Below, piece after piece: positions 25,526-34,041 of a stretch of DNA of 64,000 nucleotides (positions are counted from its first letter, which is position 1; each line of letters opens with the position of its first letter). A model generated the notes under the pieces. The model made no database searches. It saw nothing but the letters and a program-made list of their open reading frames with translations, and had not been told where the DNA came from. The stretch comes from Alsobacter sp045348435 (GTDB lineage Bacteria > Pseudomonadota > Alphaproteobacteria > Rhizobiales > Beijerinckiaceae): NCBI RefSeq assembly GCF_045348435.1, contig NZ_CP157484.1, positions 1,674,001-1,738,000 on the forward strand. The letters are read 5' to 3'. The translations under genes were made by a program, and so were the position numbers.

Positions 25526-27940
25526 ATGGCTTTCGAGACTGGCGGATTGCGGCGCAGGTCGCGCGCGCTCCAGCAGACGGCGGTGAGCATCGCCCTGGTC
25601 GTCGCGATGGGGGCTCCGGCCTTCGCGCAGAGCGTCGTGGTTCAAGGCAATCGCCGCGTCGATGCGGAGACCATCCGGTCCTATGTGAATGGCCAGTCTC
25701 CGGACCAGGCCCGCCAGGACCTGATGCAGACGGGCCTTTTCTCCAGCGTGAACGTGTCCCGGCGCGGATCGCAGACGGTGGTCGCCGTCCGTGAGAACGA
25801 GGTCGTCAACCGCGTCGTCTTCGAAGGCAACAAGAAGCTCAAGAGCGACGCTCTCACCCAGGAAGTCCAGACCAAGGCCCGCGGGCCGTTCAGTCAGGCC
25901 ACCGTCGAAGCGGACGTGCAGCGCCTGAAGGAAATCTACAGCCGCGGCGGCCGCAGCCTCGCCTCTGTGTCCTCGCGCATCGTCCCGCTGGACAATGGCC
26001 GCGTCGACGTCGTCTACACCATCAACGAGGGTGACAAGACCGGCGTGAAGGCGATCGAGTTCGTGGGCAACCGCGCCTATGGATCGGGCCGTCTGCGCGA
26101 CCAGATGACCACGACGGAGAGCAACTTCCTGTCCTGGCTCAAGACCTCCGACGTCTATGATCCCGACAAGATCCAGTCCGACCTCGAACTCGTGCGCCGC
26201 TTCTATCTGAAGCATGGCTACGCCGATTTCCGCGTCGTCGGGACCGACGTCCAGTTCGACCAGGCCGCGGGCGGCTATCGCATCACCGTGACGGTGGACG
26301 AGGGCCAGCAGTACCGGGTCGGCGCCGTGGGCGTCGAATCCAAGATCGCCGACGTGGATCCCGAGCGCCTGCGCCGGCTGGTCCGCTCCTCGGCCGGCGA
26401 CGTCTACAACGCCGAGGACGTCGAGAAGACCCTTCAGTCGATCACGACCGAGGTTGCGAGCCGCGGCTACGCCTTTTCGCAGGTTCGTCCCCGCGGCGAC
26501 CGCGACCCGAATACGGCCACGATCAACCTCAGCTACGTCGTCGAGGAAGGTCCCCGCGTCTATATCGAGCGCATCAACATTCGCGGCAACACCCGCACGC
26601 GCGACTACGTGGTCCGCCGCGAGTTCGACGTGGGCGAGGGCGACGCCTACAACAAGGTGCTGATGGACAAGGCGGAGCGCCGCCTGAACAATCTCGGCTA
26701 TTTCAAGAAGGTCCGGATCTCCAACGAGCCCGGCTCCACCCCCGACCGCGTCATCGTGAACGTGGATGTCGAGGATCAGCCCACGGGCGCCTTCGCCATC
26801 TCGGGCGGCTATTCCACCTCGGACGGCTTCATCGCCGAACTCTCGGTCACCGAGACGAACTTCCTGGGCCGCGGCCAGTATGTGAAGGCGTCGGTGTCGA
26901 ACGGGCAGTACGCCAAGGGCGTGGAGTTCTCGTTCACCGAGCCTTACTTCCTTGATCGCCGCATGGCGGTCGGCTTCGATCTCTTCGCCAAGCAGAGCGA
27001 CAACACCCGGTACTCCTACTACGAGAACCGCATGACGGGCGGCACCATCCGCCTCGGCCTGCCGCTGACCGAAGAAACGAGCCTGCTGTTCCGGTATTCG
27101 CTCTACCAGCAGAAGATCAAGATCCCGAACACCTACAGCAAGCCGTTCAACGACTGCTTCTATCCGCTTCCCGGCCTGACCAACCCGGTTTACTCGCTGA
27201 ACCCGCTCGATCCCGGCAACTGCCTGGCGAATGGAGAGGCGTCGCTGGCCCTCAAGGAGGCGGCCGGTTCGTACCTGACTTCGGCCGTTGGATACACGGT
27301 CAACTACAACACGTTGGACAACAACAAGAACCCGCGTTCGGGCTTCTACGGCGAGGTGAAGCAGGACTTCGCCGGCCTCGGCGGCGACTCGCGCTGGGTT
27401 CGCACCACCGGCGAGGCTCGCTACTACCGCGAGTTGTCCGACGACTTCGTCGGCCTGCTGAAGGTCCAGGGCGGCAACATCTTCGGCAAGGACCTGCGCA
27501 TCACGGACCAGTTCTTCCTGGGCCCGAGCCTCGTGCGCGGCTTCGCTCCGTCGGGCATCGGTCCGCGCGACGCGTCCGACCCGAAGAACAACGCGCTCGG
27601 CGGCACGACCTATTTCGGCGGGTCCGCCGAGGTGCAGTTCCCGATCTTCGGCCTGCCGCGCGAGCTGGGCTTCAAGGGCGCGGTCTTTGCCGACGCCGGC
27701 ACGCTGTTCGGCTACAAGGGCAAGACCAACTTCGCGGGCCTGATCCCGCCGACCGCGGTCGCCGGGTATCCGACCACGATCAACGTGATCGACGATCACC
27801 AGATCCGTTCGTCGGTGGGCGGCAGCTTGCTTTGGCAGTCGCCGCTCGGCCCGATTCGCTTCGACTTGGCCTATCCGATCTCGAAGGCCAAGGACGACAG
27901 AACCCAGATCTTCCGCTTCTCAGGCGGCACGAGCTTCTGA
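25526..27940 (+). CDS. bamA: Outer membrane protein assembly factor BamA
   Basis: BamA inserts beta-barrel proteins into the outer membrane. The signal peptide ends APAFA before QSVVVQGN. Five POTRA repeats follow over about residues 35-430, visible as repeats of the type FEGNKKLKSD, FVGNRAYGSG and INIRGNTRTRD. The barrel contains the conserved VRGF motif (SLVRGFAPSGIGPRD) and ends in GGTSF with a terminal aromatic, as BAM substrates do. ATG 25526 gives 804 residues; an ATG at 25496 would add ten. An acyltransferase gene for lipid A follows, the usual linkage of the two outer-membrane pathways. Confidence 0.97.
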   Translation: MAFETGGLRRRSRALQQTAVSIALVVAMGAPAFAQSVVVQGNRRVDAETIRSYVNGQSPDQARQDLMQTGLFSSVNVSRRGSQTVVAVRENEVVNRVVFEGNKKLKSDALTQEVQTKARGPFSQATVEADVQRLKEIYSRGGRSLASVSSRIVPLDNGRVDVVYTINEGDKTGVKAIEFVGNRAYGSGRLRDQMTTTESNFLSWLKTSDVYDPDKIQSDLELVRRFYLKHGYADFRVVGTDVQFDQAAGGYRITVTVDEGQQYRVGAVGVESKIADVDPERLRRLVRSSAGDVYNAEDVEKTLQSITTEVASRGYAFSQVRPRGDRDPNTATINLSYVVEEGPRVYIERINIRGNTRTRDYVVRREFDVGEGDAYNKVLMDKAERRLNNLGYFKKVRISNEPGSTPDRVIVNVDVEDQPTGAFAISGGYSTSDGFIAELSVTETNFLGRGQYVKASVSNGQYAKGVEFSFTEPYFLDRRMAVGFDLFAKQSDNTRYSYYENRMTGGTIRLGLPLTEETSLLFRYSLYQQKIKIPNTYSKPFNDCFYPLPGLTNPVYSLNPLDPGNCLANGEASLALKEAAGSYLTSAVGYTVNYNTLDNNKNPRSGFYGEVKQDFAGLGGDSRWVRTTGEARYYRELSDDFVGLLKVQGGNIFGKDLRITDQFFLGPSLVRGFAPSGIGPRDASDPKNNALGGTTYFGGSAEVQFPIFGLPRELGFKGAVFADAGTLFGYKGKTNFAGLIPPTAVAGYPTTINVIDDHQIRSSVGGSLLWQSPLGPIRFDLAYPISKAKDDRTQIFRFSGGTSF

Positions 27941-27950
27941 TGACGGACGG

Positions 27951-27973
27951 CTCCGGACCACAGTGGTCCGGAG
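27951..27973 (+). other. Perfect palindrome between bamA and lpxD
   Basis: CTCCGGACCAC, one base, then GTGGTCCGGAG: an 11-bp perfect inverted repeat 11 bp after the bamA stop, flanked by further partly pairing bases. With no U-run it is more likely an mRNA stability or processing element, or a protein site, than a terminator. Confidence 0.5.
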
Positions 27974-27992
27974 TCCGCCCGTCGGAGATGTG

Positions 27993-29063
27993 ATGACAGA
28001 CCCCGTCTTCTTCCGGCTCGCGACCGCGATCACGCTGACCGAGATCGCGGCCTTGACCGGCGCGGTCCTTCCCGCCGATGCGGACGGCTCCTTGACGATC
28101 GAGGCCGTCTCGCCGCTGGACAGCGCTTCGCCCGGCGACCTCGTCTTCCTCGACAATCCCCGCTATGTCGGCGACCTGGAGTCGACGCGCGCGCGCGCCT
28201 GCCTCGTCGCCGCCAAATACGCCGCCAAGGTCCCGTCCGGCTGCATCGCCCTGGTGACGCCGCAGCCCTACCGGGCCTGCGCCCTGGTCACGGCGAAGCT
28301 GTTTCCCGAGGCCATGCGTCCCGGCTCCACCTTCGGCGGCCGCGGGATTTCGCCCGGCGCCTTCGTTCACCCCGAAGCCCGGCTGGAGCCTGGCGTCACG
28401 GTGGATCCAGGCGCCGTGATCGGGCCCGGCGCCGAGATCGGGGCTGGAACGGTGATCGGCGCCAATGTGGTGATTGGTCCGCAGGTGCGGATCGGCCGCC
28501 AGGGCGCGGTGGGCCCGAACGCCTCCATTGTGCACGCCCTGATCGGCGACCGCGTGATCATCCACGCCGGCGTGCGGATCGGACAGGATGGTTTCGGCTT
28601 CGCCATGGGCCCGCAGGGGCACCTCAAGGTGCCGCAGATCGGTCGCGTGATCGTCCAGAACGACGTCGAGATCGGCGCCAACACGACCATCGACCGCGGG
28701 GCCAACCGCGACACTGTCGTGGGCGAGGGCACCAAGATCGATAATCTCGTGCAGATCGGCCACAACGTGGTGATCGGCCGCCACTGCGTGATCGTCGCGC
28801 AGGTCGGCATCTCCGGCAGCACGACCCTGGGGGACTTCGCCGTGCTGGGCGGCCAGGTCGGCGTCGTCGGTCACGTCCATATCGGGACGGGAGCCCAGAT
28901 CGCAGGCTCCAGCAGCATCGCCGAGAACGTGCCTGCGGGCGCGCGCTGGGGCGGCACGCCGGCCAAGCCGATCCGGCAGTGGTTCCGGGAGTTGACGGTC
29001 CTCAGCAATCTTGCGAAGCCGAAAGGCGGGGCCGTCGATCCTCCGGCCGAGCCCAGGGACTGA
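27993..29063 (+). CDS. lpxD: UDP-3-O-(3-hydroxyacyl)glucosamine N-acyltransferase
   Basis: LpxD adds the N-linked hydroxyacyl chain in the third step of lipid A synthesis, using acyl-ACP. The 356-residue protein has the N-terminal uridine-binding domain (DSASPGDLVFLDNPRY), a long left-handed beta-helix of hexapeptide repeats (residues about 105-300) with the catalytic His in VQIGHNVVIG, and the C-terminal helix RQWFREL. The ATG at 27993 has GGAG at good spacing; an in-frame GTG at 27963 lies within the upstream palindrome. It opens the lpxD-fabZ-lpxA-lpxI-lpxB run. Confidence 0.97.
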   Translation: MTDPVFFRLATAITLTEIAALTGAVLPADADGSLTIEAVSPLDSASPGDLVFLDNPRYVGDLESTRARACLVAAKYAAKVPSGCIALVTPQPYRACALVTAKLFPEAMRPGSTFGGRGISPGAFVHPEARLEPGVTVDPGAVIGPGAEIGAGTVIGANVVIGPQVRIGRQGAVGPNASIVHALIGDRVIIHAGVRIGQDGFGFAMGPQGHLKVPQIGRVIVQNDVEIGANTTIDRGANRDTVVGEGTKIDNLVQIGHNVVIGRHCVIVAQVGISGSTTLGDFAVLGGQVGVVGHVHIGTGAQIAGSSSIAENVPAGARWGGTPAKPIRQWFRELTVLSNLAKPKGGAVDPPAEPRD

Positions 29064-29114
29064 TCCGCGGAGGCGACGAGCGTCGCCGCCGATTAAGACG
29101 ACGAGGCTTTGCCG

Positions 29115-29579
29115 ATGACCGAGACGGAGACGACGACTCTGGGGTCCGCAGACATCATGCGTGTCATGGACCTGCTGCCGCATCGCTATCCGTTCCTCCT
29201 CGTCGACCGGATCGTCGAGATGAACGGCGACGAAAGCTGCATCGGCATCAAGAACGTCACGATCAACGAACCGCAATTCGCCGGTCACTTCCCGACCCGC
29301 CCGGTGATGCCAGGCGTCATGCTGATCGAGGGCATGGCGCAGACAGCCGGCGCCCTGTGCGTCAGCGCCAAGCTGGGCGCGTCGCGGCCGAAGCTCGTCT
29401 ACTTCATGACCATCGACAAAGTGAAGTTCCGCAAGCCCGTGGAGCCCGGCGACGTGGTCGAGTACCACATGTCCAAGCTGCGCCAGCGCGCCAACATGTG
29501 GTGGTATCGCGGCGAGGCCAAGGTGGCCGGCAAGGTGGTCGCCGAAGCCGAGCTTAGCGCCATGCTGGTCACCGAGTGA
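29115..29579 (+). CDS. fabZ: 3-hydroxyacyl-ACP dehydratase FabZ
   Basis: FabZ removes water from 3-hydroxyacyl-ACP in fatty acid elongation and competes with LpxA/LpxD for hydroxyacyl-ACP, which explains its place among the lpx genes. The 154-residue hot-dog protein has LLPHRYPFLLVDRIVE and the active-site His58 in GHFPTRPVMPG with Glu72 in LIEGMAQ. ATG 29115 is favoured (GAGG eight bases upstream) over a TTG at 29109. Its stop overlaps the GTG start of lpxA (GTGA). Confidence 0.97.
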   Translation: MTETETTTLGSADIMRVMDLLPHRYPFLLVDRIVEMNGDESCIGIKNVTINEPQFAGHFPTRPVMPGVMLIEGMAQTAGALCVSAKLGASRPKLVYFMTIDKVKFRKPVEPGDVVEYHMSKLRQRANMWWYRGEAKVAGKVVAEAELSAMLVTE

Positions 29580-30385
29580 CCGCCATGGCCCACATTCATC
29601 CGACCGCCATCATCGAGCCCGGCGCGGAATTGGGCGCCGACGTCCGGGTCGGGCCGTTCTGCATGGTTGGCTCGCAGGTGCGCCTGGGCGACGGCTCGGA
29701 GCTCATCAGCCATGTCGTCCTGGCCGGCCGCACCACCATTGGCCCGCGGGCGCGCATCTTCCCCTTCGCCTCCATCGGCCACCAGCCGCAGGACCTCAAA
29801 TATCACGGCGAGCCGTCCACGCTGACGATCGGATCGGACTGCATGATCCGCGAGAGCGTGACCATGAATCCCGGCACCGAGGGAGGCGGCCTGCAGACCG
29901 TCGTGGGGGACCGTTGCGTGTTCCTCACCGGCTCCCACGTCGCGCATGACTGCAAGGTCGGCGACAACGTCATCTTCTCCAACAACGTCATGCTGGCCGG
30001 TCACTGCACGGTGCAGGACTTCGCCATCATCGGCGGCGGCGCGGCCGTCCACCAATATTGCCGCATCGGCGCTCACGCCTTCATCGGCGGCCTATCGGGC
30101 GTGGAGAACGACGTCATCCCCTACGGCATCGCACTCGGAAATCGGGCGCATCTCGCGGGGCTGAACATCGTCGGGCTGAAACGCCGCGGCTTCTCGCGCG
30201 AGACCATCCACGACATCCGCAAGGCGTACCGCCTGCTCTTCGCCGACGAAGGCACGTTGCAGGAGCGGGTCGAGGACGTGGCCAACAGCTTCGAGGACCA
30301 CGGGGTCGTGCATGAAATCCTCGATTTCATCCGCGCGGGCGGAAGCCGGTCCATCTGTACGCCGCGCGACGCCCACGAGGGCTGA
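29576..30385 (+). CDS. lpxA: Acyl-ACP-UDP-N-acetylglucosamine O-acyltransferase
   Basis: LpxA performs the first step of lipid A synthesis. It is a trimeric left-handed beta-helix with hexapeptide repeats from IHPTAIIEPGAELGADV onward, the catalytic His in SNNVMLAGHCTVQDF, GHQPQDLKY, and the C-terminal helical domain (IRKAYRLLFADEG). The frame opens with GTG at 29576, overlapping the fabZ stop; an ATG at 29585 is an equally reasonable start (267 rather than 269 residues). lpxI starts 2 bp after its stop. Confidence 0.97.
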   Translation: MTAMAHIHPTAIIEPGAELGADVRVGPFCMVGSQVRLGDGSELISHVVLAGRTTIGPRARIFPFASIGHQPQDLKYHGEPSTLTIGSDCMIRESVTMNPGTEGGGLQTVVGDRCVFLTGSHVAHDCKVGDNVIFSNNVMLAGHCTVQDFAIIGGGAAVHQYCRIGAHAFIGGLSGVENDVIPYGIALGNRAHLAGLNIVGLKRRGFSRETIHDIRKAYRLLFADEGTLQERVEDVANSFEDHGVVHEILDFIRAGGSRSICTPRDAHEG

Positions 30386-30387
30386 CC

Positions 30388-31230
30388 GTGGCCGAACCGC
30401 ACCGGCCCGTGGCGATCGTGGCCGGAGGCGGCGCTTTCCCGGCCGAGGTCGCCCGGGCGGCGCGGCAGGCGGGCAGGCCGGTCCGGGTGATCGGACTGCG
30501 CGGCTTTTCGCCGAGATCCGTCGACGGTGAGCGTGTGCCGCTCGTCGACATGCTGGATCCGCGCCGGCTGCTCTCGCTGCTGAAAGAGATCGGACCCGAC
30601 TGCGTCGTGCTCGCCGGCTCCGTCACCCGGCCCGGGCCGTCCGCCATCGCTTCGGTCTACTCGGCTTTCCGCAACCGCGAGGAACTGGCGCGCGTGCTCT
30701 CCAGCGGCGACGACCGGCTCCTGCGCGGCGCCGTCGCCCTGGTGGAGGATGCAGGCTTTCGGGTCGTCGGCGCCCAGGAGATCGCCCCGTCGCTGCTGGC
30801 GCCGCAGGGCGTTCTCACGGCCGCCGCCCCGGGAAGCGGCCATCGGCGCGACATCGAGCTCGCCTTCGAGCTGTTGGCCGCGACGGGGCGCTTCGACATC
30901 GGACAGGGCGTGGTGGTGAGCGGCGGCCGCGTCCTCGCCGTCGAAGGACCGGAGGGCACGGACGCGATGCTGGATCGCGTCGCCGGCCTGGTGCGGTCCA
31001 GGCGCGTGCGTCTCGACGGCCAGGGTGGCGTGCTCGTGAAGCGGCCGAAGCCGGAGCAGGATCTGCGCGTCGACATGCCGGCCATCGGGCCGCGCACCAT
31101 CGCCCGGCTCAGGAAGGCCGCGTTATCGGGCGTCGCCGTGGCGGCGGGCGGCGTCGTCATCGTGGATCGGGAGAGTGTCGTCCGCGCCGCCGACAAGGCC
31201 GGGCTGTTCGTGGTGGGCGAACGGACATGA
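30388..31230 (+). CDS. lpxI: UDP-2,3-diacylglucosamine pyrophosphatase LpxI
   Basis: LpxI hydrolyses UDP-2,3-diacylglucosamine to lipid X, replacing the unrelated LpxH in most alphaproteobacteria. The 280-residue protein (former DUF1009) opens with VAIVAGGGAFPAEVARAARQ and has the C-terminal domain segment KRPKPEQDLRVDMPAIGP ahead of a glycine-rich part with VVIVDRE. It starts with GTG two bases after lpxA and overlaps lpxB by four bases (ATGA), a tightly coupled arrangement. Its presence supports the alphaproteobacterial assignment. Confidence 0.95.
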   Translation: MAEPHRPVAIVAGGGAFPAEVARAARQAGRPVRVIGLRGFSPRSVDGERVPLVDMLDPRRLLSLLKEIGPDCVVLAGSVTRPGPSAIASVYSAFRNREELARVLSSGDDRLLRGAVALVEDAGFRVVGAQEIAPSLLAPQGVLTAAAPGSGHRRDIELAFELLAATGRFDIGQGVVVSGGRVLAVEGPEGTDAMLDRVAGLVRSRRVRLDGQGGVLVKRPKPEQDLRVDMPAIGPRTIARLRKAALSGVAVAAGGVVIVDRESVVRAADKAGLFVVGERT

Positions 31231-32402
31231 GCGATTCGCCGCCCCTGAAAGTCGCCATGGTGGTGGGGGAGCACTCGGGCGATCAGCTCGGCTTCAAGGT
31301 CATGCGCGCCCTCAAGGAGCGGCTCGGCTCGGACGGGGTCGCTTTCTCCGGCGTCGGCGGCGAGGCGATGGAGGCGGAGGGCCTGCACAGCCTGTTCCCG
31401 CTGGCCGACATCGCCGTGATGGGCATCTTGCCGGTGATCGCCCGCCTGCCGACGATCGTCCGGCGCGTGCATGCGACGGTGGACGCCGTGCTGGCCGCGC
31501 GTCCCGACGTGCTGGTCATCATCGACAGTCCGGATTTCACCCATGCGGTGGCCAAGCGGGTCAGGCGCAAGGCGCCCGGGCTGCCCGTCGTCGACTATGT
31601 CAGCCCCAGCGTCTGGGCGTGGCGCCCCGGCCGCGCCCGCGCCATGCGGGCCTATGTGGACCATGTGCTGGCCCTTCTGCCTTTCGAACCCGACGCGCAT
31701 CGGCGCCTGGGCGGGCCGGACTGCACCTATGTCGGCCATCCGTTGATCGAGCGCCTGGACGAATTGCGGCCTACGCCCGCGGAGGCCGCCCGCCGGGCGC
31801 AGTCGCCTCCGATCCTGCTTGTCCTGCCGGGCAGCCGGCGCTCCGAAATCGCGCGGCTGCTGCAGCCTTTCGGGGAGGCCCTGGCCCTCCTGGCGCAGCG
31901 GGGTCTCGCCTTCGAGGCGGTCCTGCCTGCCGTCTCCCATCTGGCGGACACCATCAGGGCGGCCGTTGCGCCCTGGCCGGTCCAGCCCCGGATCGTGCTG
32001 GGCGAAACGGCGAAATACGAGGCGTTCCGCACCGCGCGGGCCGCCCTGGCGGCCTCCGGGACCGTGACGCTGGAGCTCGCATTGTCAGGCGTGCCCATGG
32101 TGGTGGCGTATCGTGTGTCCCGTCTCGAGGAGCAGTTGAAGCACCTCATCAACGCGCCCTCGATCGTGTTGCCGAACCTCATCCTGGAGGACAACGCCGT
32201 CCCGGAGCTGCTGCAGCGCGACAGCGCCCCGGACCGGCTCGCCGACGCGCTGGCGCCGCTTCTGGGCGATACGAACGCCCGAAGGGCCCAGCAGGCGGCG
32301 TTCGGCCGGCTCGACGCGCTGATGACGCTTCCCGACGGCGATGCGCCGAGCCGCCGCGCCGCGCAGGTGATCCTAGACGCCGTCGCGGCGCGCCGGCGCT
32401 AG
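31227..32402 (+). CDS. lpxB: Lipid-A-disaccharide synthase
   Basis: LpxB (glycosyltransferase family 19) joins lipid X and UDP-2,3-diacylglucosamine into the lipid A disaccharide at the inner membrane. The 391-residue protein begins KVAMVVGEHSGDQLGFKVM. It has IDSPDFTHAVAKRVR, YVSPSVWAWRPGRA, VGHPLIERL, the GSRRSEI nucleotide-sugar motif, and ASGTVTLELAL. It is the last gene of the core block. Its TAG stop (32400-32402) shares two bases with the TAG stop of the convergent racemase-like gene, forming CTAG. Confidence 0.97.
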   Translation: MSDSPPLKVAMVVGEHSGDQLGFKVMRALKERLGSDGVAFSGVGGEAMEAEGLHSLFPLADIAVMGILPVIARLPTIVRRVHATVDAVLAARPDVLVIIDSPDFTHAVAKRVRRKAPGLPVVDYVSPSVWAWRPGRARAMRAYVDHVLALLPFEPDAHRRLGGPDCTYVGHPLIERLDELRPTPAEAARRAQSPPILLVLPGSRRSEIARLLQPFGEALALLAQRGLAFEAVLPAVSHLADTIRAAVAPWPVQPRIVLGETAKYEAFRTARAALAASGTVTLELALSGVPMVVAYRVSRLEEQLKHLINAPSIVLPNLILEDNAVPELLQRDSAPDRLADALAPLLGDTNARRAQQAAFGRLDALMTLPDGDAPSRRAAQVILDAVAARRR

Positions 32403-33073
32403 CCGGGCCGGCCGGCTTCGACGCGCTGCATCGCGAGCCGCACCGCTTCCGGGATGGGCTCGACGATGGGCACGGGCACGCGCTCGCGGATGGCGCGCGC
32501 CGCGGTCGCCAGCGGTCCACCGCCGATGATGATCGAACGCACGCTCCCATCCGCCGCCACCCGGCAGGCGAGATCGAGCGCTTCGAGCAATTGGTCCGGC
32601 CGGCTCATCAGCAAAGCGGGATCGCCCGGGGTCAGCACGGTCCCGGCGTAGCGCTCGGGCCAGGGCCCGGATGCGTTCATGAAGTCGATGGAGGCGAGCA
32701 GGTCCGGCGTGGTCGTCACGATGGCGTAGCGGCCGAGCGACGACGCGGCCAGCATGGCGGCCTCCCCGATCCCGACCACGGGCGTGGGCGCCAGGGCCGC
32801 TTGCAGCGCGGCGCGACCCGGGTCGCCGAAGGCTGCGACCAGCACGGCGTCCGGCCGCAGGGCCGCGATGGCGTCCCGCATCGACGCCACCACGGCGGCC
32901 GCGGCTGCGAGGTCCCGCTCCGTCGTGATGAGGTTCGGGCCCCGGGGCGCCGTGAGAGCGACGATCTCGACGCCGTCCCCGGCCGCCTCGGCCGCGATCG
33001 CCGCCATGGCCGCGGTCGTCGCCGCGCTGGAATTCGGATTCGCCAGGACGATGCGCAGCCGCCCCGGCCTCAC
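32399..33073 (-). CDS. Asp/Glu/hydantoin racemase-fold protein lacking both catalytic cysteines
   Basis: The 224-residue protein has the fold markers of hydantoin racemases: an N-terminal ANPNSS motif, VLVAAFGDPG in the middle, VVGIGEAAM, IVTTTPDLL and a late III-GGG segment. Active members carry a Cys in each half (consensus A-C-F-x-D-P-G and L-G-C-A-G). Here these positions are Ala81 and Gly185; the only cysteine, Cys170, is elsewhere. It is therefore unlikely to racemise by the two-base cysteine mechanism and may bind or decarboxylate a ligand instead. Maleate isomerase and arylmalonate decarboxylase relatives still use at least one Cys. It starts with GTG overlapping the upstream ATPase stop, as last gene of the importer operon. 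Confidence 0.85.
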   Translation of the reverse strand: MRPGRLRIVLANPNSSAATTAAMAAIAAEAAGDGVEIVALTAPRGPNLITTERDLAAAAAVVASMRDAIAALRPDAVLVAAFGDPGRAALQAALAPTPVVGIGEAAMLAASSLGRYAIVTTTPDLLASIDFMNASGPWPERYAGTVLTPGDPALLMSRPDQLLEALDLACRVAADGSVRSIIIGGGPLATAARAIRERVPVPIVEPIPEAVRLAMQRVEAGRPG

Positions 33074-34041
33074 ACGAGTTCGCCCGACCGGATGCAGGCG
33101 GCCGCATGCCCCGCGGCGACCGCGGCCAGGGGCGGCGCCGCCGCCCGGCAGTCCGGCAGCGCGAGAGCGCAGCGCGGCGCGAAGGCGCAGCCGGGCGGCA
33201 GCGCCGACAGGTCCGGCGGCGAGCCGGGGATGGTGTCGAGCCGGTCGCCCTTGGCAGCCCGCTCCACCCGGGACGCAAGCAGGCCGCGCGTATAGGGGTG
33301 GCGCGGCGCGCGCATGACGTCCCTGACCGAGCCGCTCTCGACGACGCGGCCCGCATACATCACCGAGATGCTGTCGGCGATTTCGACCGCCACCCCGATG
33401 TCGTGCGTGACGAAAATGATGCTGAGGCCGAGCTCGCGCTGCAGCTCGCGCAGCAGAAGCAGGATTTGGATCTGCACCGTGGCGTCGAGCGCCGTCGTGG
33501 GTTCGTCGGCCAGGAGGACGCTGGGCCGGCAGGCCAAAGCGAGGGCGATCATGGCGCGCTGGCGCATGCCGCCGGACATCTCATGCGGATAGGCGTCGAG
33601 GCGCCTGTCCGGGGACGGGATCCGCACGCGCTCGAACAGCGACAGCGCGCGCGCCCGAGCGTCGGCCGCGGAGATCGCCTCGTGCCGGCGGATCGCCTCG
33701 ATGATTTGCTGGCCCACGGTGTAGACAGGATCCAGCGCCAGCATCGGCTCCTGGAAGATCATCGAGACCGTGCCGCCGCGAAAGTCGGCGAGATCGTCGC
33801 GCGACAGGGCCAGCACGTCCCGGCCCGCAACCCGGATCGCGCCGGTGACGCGCGTCCGCTTCGGGGCGTGGAGCCGCAACAGCGAGCGAAGCGTCACGCT
33901 CTTGCCCGAGCCCGACTCCCCCAGCAGCGCCATCACCTGGCCCTGCGGCAGCGCGAGCGAAACGCCGTCCACGGCCCGGACGTCGCCGCGCCCGCTCTGG
34001 AAGGTGACGGTGAGGTTCTCGATCTCGACGGCGTGGCTCAT
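33070..34041 (-). CDS. Peptide ABC transporter ATP-binding protein, DppD/OppD-like
   Basis: A 323-residue ATPase with Walker A (GESGSGKSVT), Q-loop FQEPMLALDPV, signature MSGGMRQR, Walker B (VLLADEPTTALD), the H-loop FVTHDIGVA, and the C-terminal domain HPYTRGLLASRV with CAFAPRCALALPDC. It forms the ATPase pair with the next gene upstream. The ATG overlaps the preceding stop (ATGA) and its own stop overlaps the racemase-like start (GTGA), so the whole set is translationally coupled. It is the second complete Opp/Dpp-type system in this window, distinct in sequence from that at 3857-9599. Confidence 0.93.
   Translation of the reverse strand: MSHAVEIENLTVTFQSGRGDVRAVDGVSLALPQGQVMALLGESGSGKSVTLRSLLRLHAPKRTRVTGAIRVAGRDVLALSRDDLADFRGGTVSMIFQEPMLALDPVYTVGQQIIEAIRRHEAISAADARARALSLFERVRIPSPDRRLDAYPHEMSGGMRQRAMIALALACRPSVLLADEPTTALDATVQIQILLLLRELQRELGLSIIFVTHDIGVAVEIADSISVMYAGRVVESGSVRDVMRAPRHPYTRGLLASRVERAAKGDRLDTIPGSPPDLSALPPGCAFAPRCALALPDCRAAAPPLAAVAAGHAAACIRSGELV

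Noticed and set aside
25361..27799. 812-codon minus-strand open frame
   Set aside because: Antisense shadow of bamA with low-complexity composition and no recognisable motif.
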